A DNA stretch of 64,000 nt from Methanospirillum lacunae (GTDB taxonomy: Archaea; Halobacteriota; Methanomicrobia; Methanomicrobiales; Methanospirillaceae). The position numbers were made by a program, and so were the translations under genes. The notes under the pieces were generated by a model. It saw only the letters and a program-made list of their open reading frames with translations. It had not been told where the DNA came from and did no database searches. Below, piece after piece: positions 1-8,716 of the stretch. Position 1 is the stretch's first letter. Each line of letters opens with the position of its first letter. The DNA lies in NCBI RefSeq assembly GCF_003173355.1, contig NZ_QGMY01000002.1:868001-932000 (forward strand). The letters run 5' to 3'.

Positions 1-126
1 GCATACCAAAATGCCATTCAGATTGATAATTCATATGAAGTTGCATGGACAAATCTTGGTAATGCATATGATGCGCTTGGAATGAAAAACGAGGCGAATG
101 ATGCCTTTTCACATACAAGAGTCTGA
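1..126 (+). CDS. TPR-repeat protein, C-terminal fragment
   Basis: The first frame is open from the window edge to a TGA at 124-126, giving 41 residues. They contain AWTNLGNAYDALGMKNEA, which fits the tetratricopeptide repeat consensus (W, LG, Y, A spacing), and the preceding residues look like the end of another repeat. TPRs are helical protein-interaction scaffolds. Only the last repeat and a half are visible, so the partner and the role cannot be told. The start lies outside the window. Confidence 0.8.
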   Translation, partial: AYQNAIQIDNSYEVAWTNLGNAYDALGMKNEANDAFSHTRV

Positions 127-143
127 TCATCAGACACATACAT

Positions 144-152
144 TTTTATATA
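144..152 (+). promoter_or_regulatory. TATA box for the 172-888 gene
   Basis: The AT-rich string TTTTATATA is centred about 24-26 bases before the ATG at 172. At the usual archaeal TATA-to-start distance, transcription would begin at or next to the start codon, so the mRNA is probably leaderless or nearly so. No Shine-Dalgarno sequence precedes the ATG, which agrees. Confidence 0.6.
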
Positions 153-171
153 CATACTGATATTAACGGGT

Positions 172-888
172 ATGAAACGGTTGTGGGTATGTTTAGGAAT
201 TGCGATGATATTCATCGTATTGACTGCCAGTGGAGCATCTGCCGCATGGTGGTCACAGCAGGACAGTTATCAGTCATCATCTGGATGCGACTGGAACTTC
301 TGGGGAGGAGGATGTTACCAGCAGCAGAGTGAATCCCATTCGTCTTCATCAGGAGGGGGGTGGGGTCCGAACTGGTTTGGAGGTGCATATTCGAATTATT
401 TTAGTTCATACACACGGTCAAATTTCTGGACTGGCTGGTGGGCTAATGGCACCCAAATCGCTGATGTTTCCGGAGTATGGAAGACAGATCTGCTTGGAAA
501 CCTGACAGTTCGCCTAACTGGTGATGACATCATCCGTGCATCATACAAGGTGAAAGATAACAACGGATACATGCAGGGTAATTTCTCATCCAACAGTTCA
601 CCGGTTATGGATGGATTCTGGTGGGAGGCACCTGAATACAGACCACCATACCAGGCAGGTGCTGTTCAGATTACATTCGAAAACAGCACTGCTTTGACGG
701 GTATCTTTGCATATGCTGACGGAACCTGGGGACCGTTCACCGGAACTAAAGTCAGAGCAAACCTGACTACTGAAGAGGATGATGTTCTCAAGGATATGCC
801 ACAGCTTGAATGGACCATTGATACCAGCCAGATCTCTGATAAGCGGGTGACTAATCCGGTTGACACCAACCCAATCAAAACCACCTAA
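172..888 (+). CDS. Secreted Trp/Gly/Ser-rich protein, unknown function
   Basis: This 238-residue protein begins with a clear signal peptide: MKRLW, a hydrophobic stretch and an Ala-rich cleavage region ending GASAA near residue 25. The mature start is very rich in Trp, Gly, Ser and Gln (for example WWSQQDSYQSSSG), and two Cys at about residues 39 and 47 could form a disulphide. The second half (residues 100-215) looks like a compact beta-rich domain, with 'VSGVWKTDLLGNLTVRLTGDD' style strands and an 'ADGTWGPFTGTKV' segment. That half recalls small secreted lipocalin-like or beta-barrel modules, but I cannot assign a family. No C-terminal anchor is visible, so it is probably released or bound to the surface layer. 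It has its own promoter and a T-run just after the stop, so it is probably monocistronic. Confidence 0.75.
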   Translation: MKRLWVCLGIAMIFIVLTASGASAAWWSQQDSYQSSSGCDWNFWGGGCYQQQSESHSSSSGGGWGPNWFGGAYSNYFSSYTRSNFWTGWWANGTQIADVSGVWKTDLLGNLTVRLTGDDIIRASYKVKDNNGYMQGNFSSNSSPVMDGFWWEAPEYRPPYQAGAVQITFENSTALTGIFAYADGTWGPFTGTKVRANLTTEEDDVLKDMPQLEWTIDTSQISDKRVTNPVDTNPIKTT

Positions 889-892
889 ATTC

Positions 893-898
893 TTTTTT
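893..898 (+). terminator. T-run terminator after the 172-888 gene
   Basis: Six consecutive T lie 5 bases after the stop codon, the usual archaeal transcription stop signal. No hairpin is needed and none is obvious. Confidence 0.45.
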
Positions 899-960
899 AC
901 AGATCAGATATTATATCAGCTCTATCAAAATCATTGTTAAAATCCATATTTTAAAGACTA

Positions 961-1082
961 CTATACTCAACGCCATAGTAAATTATGAATGAAACTCCCT
1001 TATTCAAACATAAAGGGTTTCAGGATTAAATAGGTGCTAAATTAGAGATATTAAAAATTTGAGTTTCTGTCGCTGAGTATAG
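961..1082. repeat. Palindromic 122-bp element with terminal inverted repeats (MITE-like candidate)
   Basis: CTATACTCAACG at 961-972 is matched by CGCTGAGTATAG at 1071-1082 in inverted orientation, 11 of 12 positions. Inside lie a second near-palindrome (GAAACTCCC at about 995 against GGGTTTC near 1015) and AAACTC/GAGTTT. The element is AT-rich, non-coding and sits in the 301-base gap 889-1189. Nested inverted repeats of this size suggest either a miniature inverted-repeat transposable element or a long RNA hairpin. No target-site duplication is obvious at the borders, so the mobile-element reading is only a candidate. Nothing else recognisable lies in this gap. Confidence 0.35.
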
Positions 1083-1189
1083 CAAGAATTAAACTGGTAA
1101 ATAGCGCAGTATAGAAACCAGTTTTCTGATTAAATAGTTTTTACAAGATTAAGAAAACAAACGATATCAAATTGAATAAAATGAGAAAT

Positions 1190-1981
1190 TCAAATATCTT
1201 TCTTATACAGAATCCCTGACTGTGCTGCCTCGCTGATGCCTCCGGTTGGAGTTGGTGTGGGTGTTGCTTTCTCACTCTCATCACAGATTCCATTCTTGTT
1301 ACAATCCCTGCACAACCCATCTGGACATTCTGAGCATGGCACGAGACAGGGATCAGCTGCCTGGCTTTGACTGCTTTCAGAAGTGCCAGGTTCCGGACTC
1401 ATGAATATCGTAGGAGATGGTGTCTGTTGCGGTTTACTAGTCGGCTTTGGAGTTATTGATGTCTGTAAAGTGGCAGGATCATAAACACCATTCTGGTTAA
1501 TTGATATCTTTTCACCGGTTTTTATTGAATAAAAGACCACTTCAGCAGGATCATAGTAGTACTGCCGTAATAGTCGTGGGTTTACACCCGTTGTGTATTC
1601 ACCGATAAGAAGCCAGCCTTTATCAGGAGAATAAAATTTCTTCAGGATCCGGTCAAATACCCACGATGTTTTAGAGAGTGGATCATAGTACACTCCATCC
1701 CGAACTCCCGGTTGCCATTGTTCAGGGATCTCATTTTTTAGCGATCCAGACGACTGGGCAGAGGAAGATCCAACAGAAGAAGAATCAGATGTACCTGTTG
1801 AAACAATATGAGTACTCGTTGAGAGTGAGAGACTCGAACTTATTGCAGGGTCTGAAGTACTTGAAGCAACGAGGCCGGTCAGACCTGGAATATTGCTGAA
1901 TGGAAATGCGGTCACAACCGCACCAGCACAAATCAGGATGATGATGCCAGCAAGCATCATCACCATCTGTTTTTTTGTCAT
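1190..1981 (-). CDS. Membrane-anchored protein with Cys-rich EF-hand-like loop
   Basis: The product is 263 residues if it starts at the ATG at 1981, which has GGAGGG about 7 bases upstream. A GTG at 1996 is also in frame but overlaps that ribosome site. An N-terminal hydrophobic helix (residues about 6-27) acts as signal or anchor, followed by a Ser/Thr-rich stalk. A central region has two 'YYDP' motifs (VYYDPLSKTSW and QYYYDPAEVVFY). Next comes a Pro/Thr linker and then a cluster of six Cys containing DCNKNGICDESE. That 12-residue string fits the EF-hand loop pattern D-x-N-x-N-G-x-x-D-x-x-E, so extracellular calcium binding is likely. The tail is Thr/Pro repeats. It is a surface protein of unknown function with no operon partners. 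Confidence 0.7.
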   Translation of the reverse strand: MTKKQMVMMLAGIIILICAGAVVTAFPFSNIPGLTGLVASSTSDPAISSSLSLSTSTHIVSTGTSDSSSVGSSSAQSSGSLKNEIPEQWQPGVRDGVYYDPLSKTSWVFDRILKKFYSPDKGWLLIGEYTTGVNPRLLRQYYYDPAEVVFYSIKTGEKISINQNGVYDPATLQTSITPKPTSKPQQTPSPTIFMSPEPGTSESSQSQAADPCLVPCSECPDGLCRDCNKNGICDESEKATPTPTPTGGISEAAQSGILYKKDI

Positions 1982-2359
1982 CAATGAACCCTCCACAGAT
2001 ACGAATAGTGCATAATACCGGTGGATAGTATTTAGATGTTAGGTGAAGATGTCAGAGATTGGATGGAGTGACTCTTCATTCGTATTACCGAAATTCTCAT
2101 TCAAATCGCCCTAAAAAAAGTCCAGAAGAATACACCATGCGCCACAAACAAAAAGAAGACTAAATATTCCGATTTATTATAAAATAATGCCCTGTGCAGC
2201 AGGATTATAAAAATATTCCCTTATTTTAATCAAATAGTAATTTAATGCCAGATTCTATTGAATTTGAATGGTAAAGAGGAGGAACCTTTATACGGTGCTG
2301 CAGGCAACAGAAAGATGTAGATGAACTACCAGGTTCATTGAAAGTTCGAATAGAACGAG
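1982..2359. other. Intergenic region with divergent promoters
   Basis: No gene is supported here. TTTATAC at 2287-2293 is a plausible TATA box for the small ORF at 2369. The rest is AT-rich sequence holding the upstream region of the minus-strand gene ending at 1190. I see no repeat or structured RNA. Confidence 0.4.
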
Positions 2360-2368
2360 ATGAATTTA

Positions 2369-2488
2369 ATGTCAAAGAAGAACATGAAGAATGAGTCTGG
2401 AGCAAAGAATACCCAGTCTCCGGTTTCAGAACAGCAGGACGCAAAGTCAGCTTCAAATGCACCCAGTGCATCTAAAAACAGGCGCTGA
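2369..2488 (+). CDS. Small basic, Ser/Ala/Lys/Asn-rich protein (39 aa)
   Basis: ATG at 2369 to TGA at 2486-2488 encodes 39 residues, beginning MSKKNMKNE and ending SKNRR. An in-frame ATG at 2360 (MNL added) is an alternative start. The composition is low-complexity and polar with no hydrophobic segment. Its ends are Lys/Asn/Arg-rich and the centre is Gln/Ser/Ala-rich, as in small archaeal proteins that bind nucleic acid or are disordered. A TATA-like TTTATAC sits about 75 bases upstream, giving a leader of about 45 bases. The ribosome site is weak. Chance occurrence of an ORF this short cannot be excluded. Confidence 0.4.
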   Translation: MSKKNMKNESGAKNTQSPVSEQQDAKSASNAPSASKNRR

Positions 2489-2654
2489 ACACCTGCAATA
2501 GTTTTCCACATTCACCAAATTTTTTTTTCACAATCCAATAACCTTCTTCTCTGTAAACCTTTATTCAGGCTTATCAAAACATAGAAGAAATTATAGGTTG
2601 AACCGTTCTCAAAAATAAAACAAGATACGGTTATCACTTTCAATAAAATGAAGA

Positions 2655-3218
2655 TTATTTTGAAATAGGAATTGCCATCTGAATAGAGCCGGCAATCATT
2701 CCCAGAATATCAACACCGGCTTTGGCATCCTGCAATGATTTGTAAAAACCTGTTACTGTGATTACTTTTTTGTCAGTACTCATAATATAGATTCCAAGTG
2801 TTTTGTCTCCGCTTGTACCATAAACCATCACCCCACCGTTGTTAAGAAACTGTGGTTGATCACCATAGATCTGAGAAATTTTGGCCCCAAGCATAAATTT
2901 ATCAAGGTACTGACGTGAGGCAGCAGGGTCAAGAATATGACCTGCCTGATTATTGCTTATCACTATAGAAACTCGAGATCTGGAATCACTTGGGTTGAAT
3001 ACATTGGTTATGGGTCCAATTGGAGTATCATCCATACGAATAGAATTGCCAGGAGGAATTTTCAATGAATAAACCGTAGATGAAGTGCTATTAATTGGTG
3101 CTTCATTGACTGACACCTCTTTCCATCCTGTATAATCAATGGCTAATACGGGACATATGAGGAGAAACACAGCACAAAGGAGTACCAGGATTCCAGATAG
3201 TAATTTCATAATAAACAT
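2655..3218 (-). CDS. Secreted protein, PsbP-like fold candidate, unknown function
   Basis: This 187-residue protein has a strong signal peptide (MKLLSGILVLL...PVLA, cleavage near residue 27 before IDYTGW). The start may be the Met at residue 4. The mature part opens with a 'W..V...PIN....YSLKIPPG' strand pattern and ends with 'GFYKSLQDAKAGVDILGMIAGSIQM'. This is the layout of small exported proteins that carry a PsbP/DUF1795-like alpha-beta domain: an early 'F/L..P..' strand, then a final helix predicting 'M..SI'. The gene near 63.5 kb encodes a protein with the same plan, so the two may be distant paralogues. It lies between ileS and the small ORF and has its own promoter region. Confidence 0.65.
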   Translation of the reverse strand: MFIMKLLSGILVLLCAVFLLICPVLAIDYTGWKEVSVNEAPINSTSSTVYSLKIPPGNSIRMDDTPIGPITNVFNPSDSRSRVSIVISNNQAGHILDPAASRQYLDKFMLGAKISQIYGDQPQFLNNGGVMVYGTSGDKTLGIYIMSTDKKVITVTGFYKSLQDAKAGVDILGMIAGSIQMAIPISK

Positions 3219-3303
3219 TCCGATACTTGTTATTCTTCAATCCAGGGTTTTACCTCTTTCCATATCCAGAGGAAAAACTCGTAACTCGAAAATATATTAA
3301 TTA

Positions 3304-6300
3304 TTATTTTTTCTCAGCCACGGAGATTCCAATGGTAACTACAATACCTTCAACATCCCAGTCACGATCCAGCTGCCAGAGAGATGTATCCCGGGAGTTG
3401 TTGTCCTGATGAAGTGTAAGAGAGGTAGCCCTTACTTCTTTCCGGATGACTTCCTGCCACTCGCTGGTCAGAAGTTCATAGAGATGTGAATCCTGCACTA
3501 TTGAATCAATTACAATCATCTCCTCAACATTCAGGTTCATCTGCTTTCGCATCTCCTGTATTCGACGAATGATCTCCCGGGTGTATCCTTCAGCTTCAAG
3601 ATCAGCAGTCAGTGTAACATCTACAAAGACTGTTGCATCAGTCATACCAGCTGAGAAAATATTTTCTGGCATAACTTCGGTGAACATCACATGCTCCGAG
3701 GTGATTGCAATATCACCTTCCGGACCGACTATGGTAAATGATCCTTTTTCTGCGATCTGTTTTCGCATCTCATTTCCATCTGCCCCTTCGATTAAGGCCT
3801 TAACCTGAGGTCCAATCTTTCCAAAAGAAGGACCAATTTTCTTCATAATTGGTTCTGCTTTCCAGAGGATCTTATCGTACTGACCGGAAATTACCACGAT
3901 CTCACGTGCATTAGCCCTCTGACAGGCCAGATCATACATGCTGTGGAATGCTTTTCCAACAATATCGTTGTGAGCAGCAACAGTGATGGTTCCCACAGGC
4001 CATCGGAGTTTTCTCTTTCCAGCCTGACGTGCATTTGCTACAGCCTCATCAAATGACCTGATAATGCCCATCCGGGTCTCTAAATCTACATCGATGAGCC
4101 TGTCTTCGCCTGCATACCAAGAAAGCATATGAATAGAGATTGGATCTCCTTCAAGTCTGAGGTTTCCATAAATATCTTCAGCAATGTGTGGGGCATATGG
4201 AGCAAGAAGTCTGCATATCGTCCGCATACAGTAGTAAATCGTTTCGTATGCGTACTTTTTGTCCAGTGAATCCTCTTCCTGCCACATACGTGGACGAACG
4301 ATCTGCACATACCACCGGGAGAGATCTTCAAGAACAAAGTTCAGAAGCGACCTGCTCAGGCGGTGCAGATTATACTCTTTCATGTCAGCAGTAACCTGCT
4401 TTGCTAGAGTATTAATCCGCGAGATGATCCAGCGATCCTCGTCAGGCATCTCTCGCAGAGAGCGTGCAATGAAGTCGGGATTCCAGATCCCATCTTTGGA
4501 AGAGGGAGCAAAATCATCAAGGATCATATATGGGAGCGGGAACCGGTACACATTCCAGAGGATATTTACAGTCCGGTTCACTGTTGATAGATTTTCCCAG
4601 TTGAACTTGAGGTCTTCCCATGGTGCATTTGATGAGAGAAGATAGAGACGAAGTACATCCACACCGAATTTCTCAACAACCTCATCAGGACTTACCACGT
4701 TACCAAGACTCTTGCTCATCTTGCGGCCGTCGCCATCAAGCGAGAACCCATGCATGAGAACCTGCTTATAGGGAGATTTATTGAAGGCAATCGTTGAGGC
4801 TCCGAGTTGTGAATAAAACCACCCTCGGGTCTGATCCTGCCCTTCCAGAATAAAGTCAGCAGGCCAGAGTTTCTCAAACTCTTCAGTCTTTCCCGGATAT
4901 CCGATGGTAGCCCACGAAGCCATTGCAGAATCAAACCAGACATCAAAGATATCCTCAACCCTGTGCATGGTCCCACCACAGGAACAGGGAATTGATATCT
5001 CATCAACATACGGCCTGTGAGGATCAGTGAGATTTGATCCGGCAGCCTTGTTCAGTTCTGCCATTGTTCCAAAGACCATCTGTTTCTTACATTCTGCACA
5101 TTCCCAGACAGGTATCGGGATACCCCAGTACCGCTGTCTTGAGATGCACCAGTCACGGGCATCCGAGACAAAGTCATGGAATCTTGCACTTCCGGCCCAG
5201 TCAGGGTACCAGGTGGTAGACGCTATCTCTTTGAGCATCTGTTCTTTGATCTTTGGAATCGATATGAACCACTGTTCTGTTGCCCGGTAGATGATAGGAG
5301 TCTTGCATCGCCAGCAGTGACCATACCGGTGAGTGATCTTCTTACGTGCAAGAAGATAATCACCCAGGGCATCCACAATCTCATCGTTTGCGTCACGGAC
5401 AAACTTCCCGGCAAAAAATCCACCATCATCTGTATAATGACCTGCTCCATCAACCGGACAGAAGATATCTAAGCCTTCCTGAACACCAAGAAGATAATCA
5501 TCCCATCCATGACCGGGAGCGATGTGAACCATACCGGTATTGTCCATCTCAACAAAACCGGCCATGACAACACGGTGATCAATCTCTTTCTGTCTTGGGA
5601 CCAGTTCTGCCAGGGGCGATGAGTATCTTGTGCCGGCTAGTTCTTTTCCGGTCTTCTTTTCAAGAATCGAAAAGTCCTGGTATTTTCCCTTCTTTAAAAC
5701 ATCTTCAGCAAGTGACTCAGCGATCCAGAGAAACTCAGTTTTACCTGCTTTCTGTGCAGAAACTCTGGCATATATAAAGTCCTTATCTACGGCAACCGCT
5801 ACGTTCGCGGGAAGAGTCCATGGTGTCGTGGTCCAGATTACCAGGTATTCATCTGTTTTTCCGGTAATTGGGAATTTCACGAAGAGCGAGGGGTCCTGCT
5901 CATCCCAATATTCCACTTCAGAGTCCGCAATGGCAGTTTCACAACGAGGGCACCAGTTGACTACACGGTGTCCACGTTCTAAAAGGCCTTTCTCATGTGC
6001 TTTTTTAAGAGCCCACCAGGCTGCCTCAATATAGTCGGGGGTGATTGTCTGGTACGGGTTATCAAAGTCCATCCAGATACCAAGAGAGCGGAACTGCTCT
6101 GACATTGTATCTTTGTGAGAGATCGCAAACTGCTTGCATCGCTCAATAAACGTCTTGATACCGTAGGCTTCAATGTCTTTTTTGTTCTCAAAACCAAGTT
6201 CCTGCTCGACACGAACTTCAATAGGAAGTCCGTGCATGTCGTAACCAGCCCGGTCAGTAACATCATACCCAAGCATCCGATGATATCTGAGAATGCTGTC

Positions 6301-6492
6301 TTTGAGGATCTTATTCCAGGCAGTCCCCAGGTGAATGTTACCGGTTGTATACGGTGGACCATCCACAAAAAACCAGGGCTTTTTCCCTTTATTCTGATCT
6401 TTCACCCTGCTGTAAATCGAGTTCTTATTCCAGAATGAACGTACTGATGACTCGATCTCTTTTGCAACATAACTACTGGTGACTTCTCGCAA
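3304..6492 (-). CDS. ileS: Isoleucyl-tRNA synthetase
   Basis: This class I synthetase charges tRNA-Ile with isoleucine in the cytoplasm. At 1062 residues it has the normal archaeal length. The ATP-binding signature is PPYTTGNIHLGT (HLGT, the HIGH motif, at 54-57) and the second signature is KMSKS near 591. Between them lies the CP1 editing domain that removes mischarged valine, including the 'TTTPWTLPANVAV' motif. After KMSKS come the helical anticodon-binding domain (about 640-830) and the archaeal/eukaryotic C-terminal extension. Paired CxxC motifs (WCPRC near 180, HCWRCKTP near 395, CAEC near 470) suggest bound zinc. The start codon is TTG at 6490-6492, preceded by GAGGGG at 5-base spacing. 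It appears to be a single-gene unit. Confidence 0.97.
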   Translation of the reverse strand: MREVTSSYVAKEIESSVRSFWNKNSIYSRVKDQNKGKKPWFFVDGPPYTTGNIHLGTAWNKILKDSILRYHRMLGYDVTDRAGYDMHGLPIEVRVEQELGFENKKDIEAYGIKTFIERCKQFAISHKDTMSEQFRSLGIWMDFDNPYQTITPDYIEAAWWALKKAHEKGLLERGHRVVNWCPRCETAIADSEVEYWDEQDPSLFVKFPITGKTDEYLVIWTTTPWTLPANVAVAVDKDFIYARVSAQKAGKTEFLWIAESLAEDVLKKGKYQDFSILEKKTGKELAGTRYSSPLAELVPRQKEIDHRVVMAGFVEMDNTGMVHIAPGHGWDDYLLGVQEGLDIFCPVDGAGHYTDDGGFFAGKFVRDANDEIVDALGDYLLARKKITHRYGHCWRCKTPIIYRATEQWFISIPKIKEQMLKEIASTTWYPDWAGSARFHDFVSDARDWCISRQRYWGIPIPVWECAECKKQMVFGTMAELNKAAGSNLTDPHRPYVDEISIPCSCGGTMHRVEDIFDVWFDSAMASWATIGYPGKTEEFEKLWPADFILEGQDQTRGWFYSQLGASTIAFNKSPYKQVLMHGFSLDGDGRKMSKSLGNVVSPDEVVEKFGVDVLRLYLLSSNAPWEDLKFNWENLSTVNRTVNILWNVYRFPLPYMILDDFAPSSKDGIWNPDFIARSLREMPDEDRWIISRINTLAKQVTADMKEYNLHRLSRSLLNFVLEDLSRWYVQIVRPRMWQEEDSLDKKYAYETIYYCMRTICRLLAPYAPHIAEDIYGNLRLEGDPISIHMLSWYAGEDRLIDVDLETRMGIIRSFDEAVANARQAGKRKLRWPVGTITVAAHNDIVGKAFHSMYDLACQRANAREIVVISGQYDKILWKAEPIMKKIGPSFGKIGPQVKALIEGADGNEMRKQIAEKGSFTIVGPEGDIAITSEHVMFTEVMPENIFSAGMTDATVFVDVTLTADLEAEGYTREIIRRIQEMRKQMNLNVEEMIVIDSIVQDSHLYELLTSEWQEVIRKEVRATSLTLHQDNNSRDTSLWQLDRDWDVEGIVVTIGISVAEKK

Positions 6493-6615
6493 GGATACCC
6501 CTCAAAAATTCCTTTATTAATTGGACCTGACCATAGAAAGGTCTTTGCGGTCTCTTGTCTCTTTCAGAATAGAAAAATTAGAAAAATGGTTGATACAAAG
6601 AGGCGAGGGTAATGA

Positions 6616-8445
6616 TTACCACCCGCCAGCTCCTCCTCCTCCAAATCCACCGCCGCCACCAAAGCCTCCTCCCCCGCCACTGAATCCGGATCCAGATGAT
6701 GGCGGAGCATACGAAGTTACAGGCATAAATGCAGATGCAAATAACGCAGGAGCAAATATTGAGGAACCTGAAGAGGTTGAAAACTCTGGTAAGTTCACAT
6801 CAAGATCCTTCATCGATCTGACTACACGGTCGCCTACTCCGAGTGCAGTTCCATATACGAGCCATTCACCCCACATAGAAATATCAGATGGTGCATAGCG
6901 TTTGATGAGAACTGCGTCAGACAGAAACGATCTAAACGAGTCCCAACGAAGTTTTTCTTGATACGTATCTCCTTTCCATCTCCCGAAAAGGGTTGCAGGA
7001 AAGAGCATACCCACAAGCCCCTGAAGAAATGCTGCTCCTGACAAAATGGTTGCATTAATTCCCAGGGATGCGTTGCTTCCTGCTATGGTAGTAAAAATTG
7101 AGAACAGGAACCAGATAACCGGAATTACCAGAAGTGGTACCAGGTATCCACGTCCATCCTCAATATAATGTGACTCGAGGTAAGAACTCGAGTAAGAAGT
7201 GAGTGATTTGAGTTCCTCCTGATAGGCAAGAAGGGTTGCCCGTACAGATGAATCTGAATTTGCCGCATCAGACATCGATGCCAGGGAACCGGTATCGATA
7301 ACATTATCGGTTGCTATCCGCCTGAATACATTGAGAACAGTCTGTTCATATGCATCAGCAGATTGCTCTTTCAGAATTGTTATTGTCAAATCACTACTGT
7401 CAGGTTTCTGATCGATTCTAATGATCTTTTGCCTGTGCATATCAAGCAAAGTAGCATAAAGCCCTTCATTTCCGAATTCCTCAGGATCACCTTCAAAGAT
7501 GAGATGCACCATCCATGGTTTTAGTGAAGGATCAGGGAGAGCACTGAGATGTTCAGGAACAACAAATGGTTTTTCTCTTCCTTTCAGGTAATAAATCAGG
7601 AGAAGAAGAATTGGGATGAAAATCAGAAGAAGGAGTGAAACCGTAAATGCAATATTGGGAGTAGAAGTAAGAATCGCAGAATACCAGGGATTTGCAGCAT
7701 TGGTTTTCTCAAGTATATTCACCGATCCCAAATCACTGACTTTCCCATGAATCTGGTCTCCGGCACCACGTTCAAGAACTAACTCGAAACCGAGTGGTAT
7801 GTCACTTAAAGCGCTCCCGGTAATGACAAATGAATTACCTGATTTTGTTACCTTCAATCCAGCAGGATGTGGAAATACTTCCTTAACCCGTTCTGCAGGG
7901 ATAGTGATGGTAACAGACTGATACGCAACATGATCAGTTGCAAGATCAATGTTTATGTGGTCAGCATCTGAACCACGCTCAATCGGCGGAGTTATTAGCC
8001 AGGAATATGTAACAGGCCATGTTCCCGCAGAATAGTAATCAGGATCAAATGCTCCGGCTTCATTGGACAGGGCATGATTTTGAATGAGAGCCTGATAAGA
8101 TTTATCTGCTCCATCCATGTGGACTACACCGGTATAATCCTTGAGATAAGAAAATGATCCATGAGGAACTGTAACACTGATTAATGAAACTGGTGCAATG
8201 ACAGATGTTCCATAACTTACCGGGACGTTAAAGATCCTGTTCAGGCTCCGGTAGGCCTGATCTGTCTTGACAACATATTGATAAGACTCATTCAGACTCC
8301 CGTCATATGACCAGGAACAGTGGTAGTCAGATACAACAAGATCTCCCTGAATCAGTGTAGAGACAAAACCTCCGAGCCAGAATCCCACAATTCCAATAAT
8401 TATGGCAGTGATTATCACAACTGCCAGCTGGCGAACTTCTCCCAT
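6616..8445 (-). CDS. DUF2207 membrane protein with Gly-rich tail
   Basis: This 609-residue protein is the last gene of the MoxR operon. It starts with a membrane helix (about 8-30), followed by a large extracytoplasmic beta-rich domain (about 35-255, DUF2207 type), a second helix (about 267-287), a cytoplasmic segment and two further helices (about 435-480). The tail from about 585 is almost pure Gly/Phe (SGGGGGFGGGGGFGGGGAGGW-like; 6620-6690), typical of DUF2207 proteins. Members are common in bacterial and archaeal envelopes, and their biochemical role is unknown. It starts 3 bases after the stop of the small Cys protein, so translation is probably coupled. Its presence beside MoxR, DUF58 and VWA genes points to envelope assembly or quality control. 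Confidence 0.8.
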   Translation of the reverse strand: MGEVRQLAVVIITAIIIGIVGFWLGGFVSTLIQGDLVVSDYHCSWSYDGSLNESYQYVVKTDQAYRSLNRIFNVPVSYGTSVIAPVSLISVTVPHGSFSYLKDYTGVVHMDGADKSYQALIQNHALSNEAGAFDPDYYSAGTWPVTYSWLITPPIERGSDADHINIDLATDHVAYQSVTITIPAERVKEVFPHPAGLKVTKSGNSFVITGSALSDIPLGFELVLERGAGDQIHGKVSDLGSVNILEKTNAANPWYSAILTSTPNIAFTVSLLLLIFIPILLLLIYYLKGREKPFVVPEHLSALPDPSLKPWMVHLIFEGDPEEFGNEGLYATLLDMHRQKIIRIDQKPDSSDLTITILKEQSADAYEQTVLNVFRRIATDNVIDTGSLASMSDAANSDSSVRATLLAYQEELKSLTSYSSSYLESHYIEDGRGYLVPLLVIPVIWFLFSIFTTIAGSNASLGINATILSGAAFLQGLVGMLFPATLFGRWKGDTYQEKLRWDSFRSFLSDAVLIKRYAPSDISMWGEWLVYGTALGVGDRVVRSMKDLDVNLPEFSTSSGSSIFAPALFASAFMPVTSYAPPSSGSGFSGGGGGFGGGGGFGGGGAGGW

Positions 8446-8448
8446 TTC

Positions 8449-8634
8449 TTATTCTTCTCCCTCTTTGAAACGCCAGAAATAACATGAACCCCATTCCTGT
8501 TTTTCACCAGGCATCATTGAGATTAAAGTCTTTTCTGCATGATTACTACAGACCACTGACTGGCAGCACCCTAATATCTGCATTCCAATTGCAGGTTTTC
8601 CACAGACCTGACAAAAGGTGTTTTCCTGAATCAT
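8449..8634 (-). CDS. Small Cys-rich (zinc-ribbon-like) protein
   Basis: This 61-residue protein has FCQVC near its start, then a CC pair, VVCSNH and a late GSCYF. It has six Cys and one His in all, enough to bind one or two zinc ions. It has no signal peptide or membrane helix, so it should act in the cytoplasm. It lies between the Gln/Ser-rich membrane protein (82 bases upstream) and DUF2207 (3 bases downstream) and shares their strand. It is probably an accessory protein of the operon; its actual function is unknown. Confidence 0.65.
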   Translation of the reverse strand: MIQENTFCQVCGKPAIGMQILGCCQSVVCSNHAEKTLISMMPGEKQEWGSCYFWRFKEGEE

Positions 8635-8716
8635 ACCGTCCTTATGGAAAACTCAGTCTGTTCCGGCTATATATTTGACGGTCTTTAAAAAAAGAGAGAG
8701 AAAATTTCTGATAAAA

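Noticed and set aside
5027-5290. Several plus-strand frames inside ileS (5027-5567 and others)
   Set aside because: Shadow frames opposite a gene with full synthetase motifs. No independent support.
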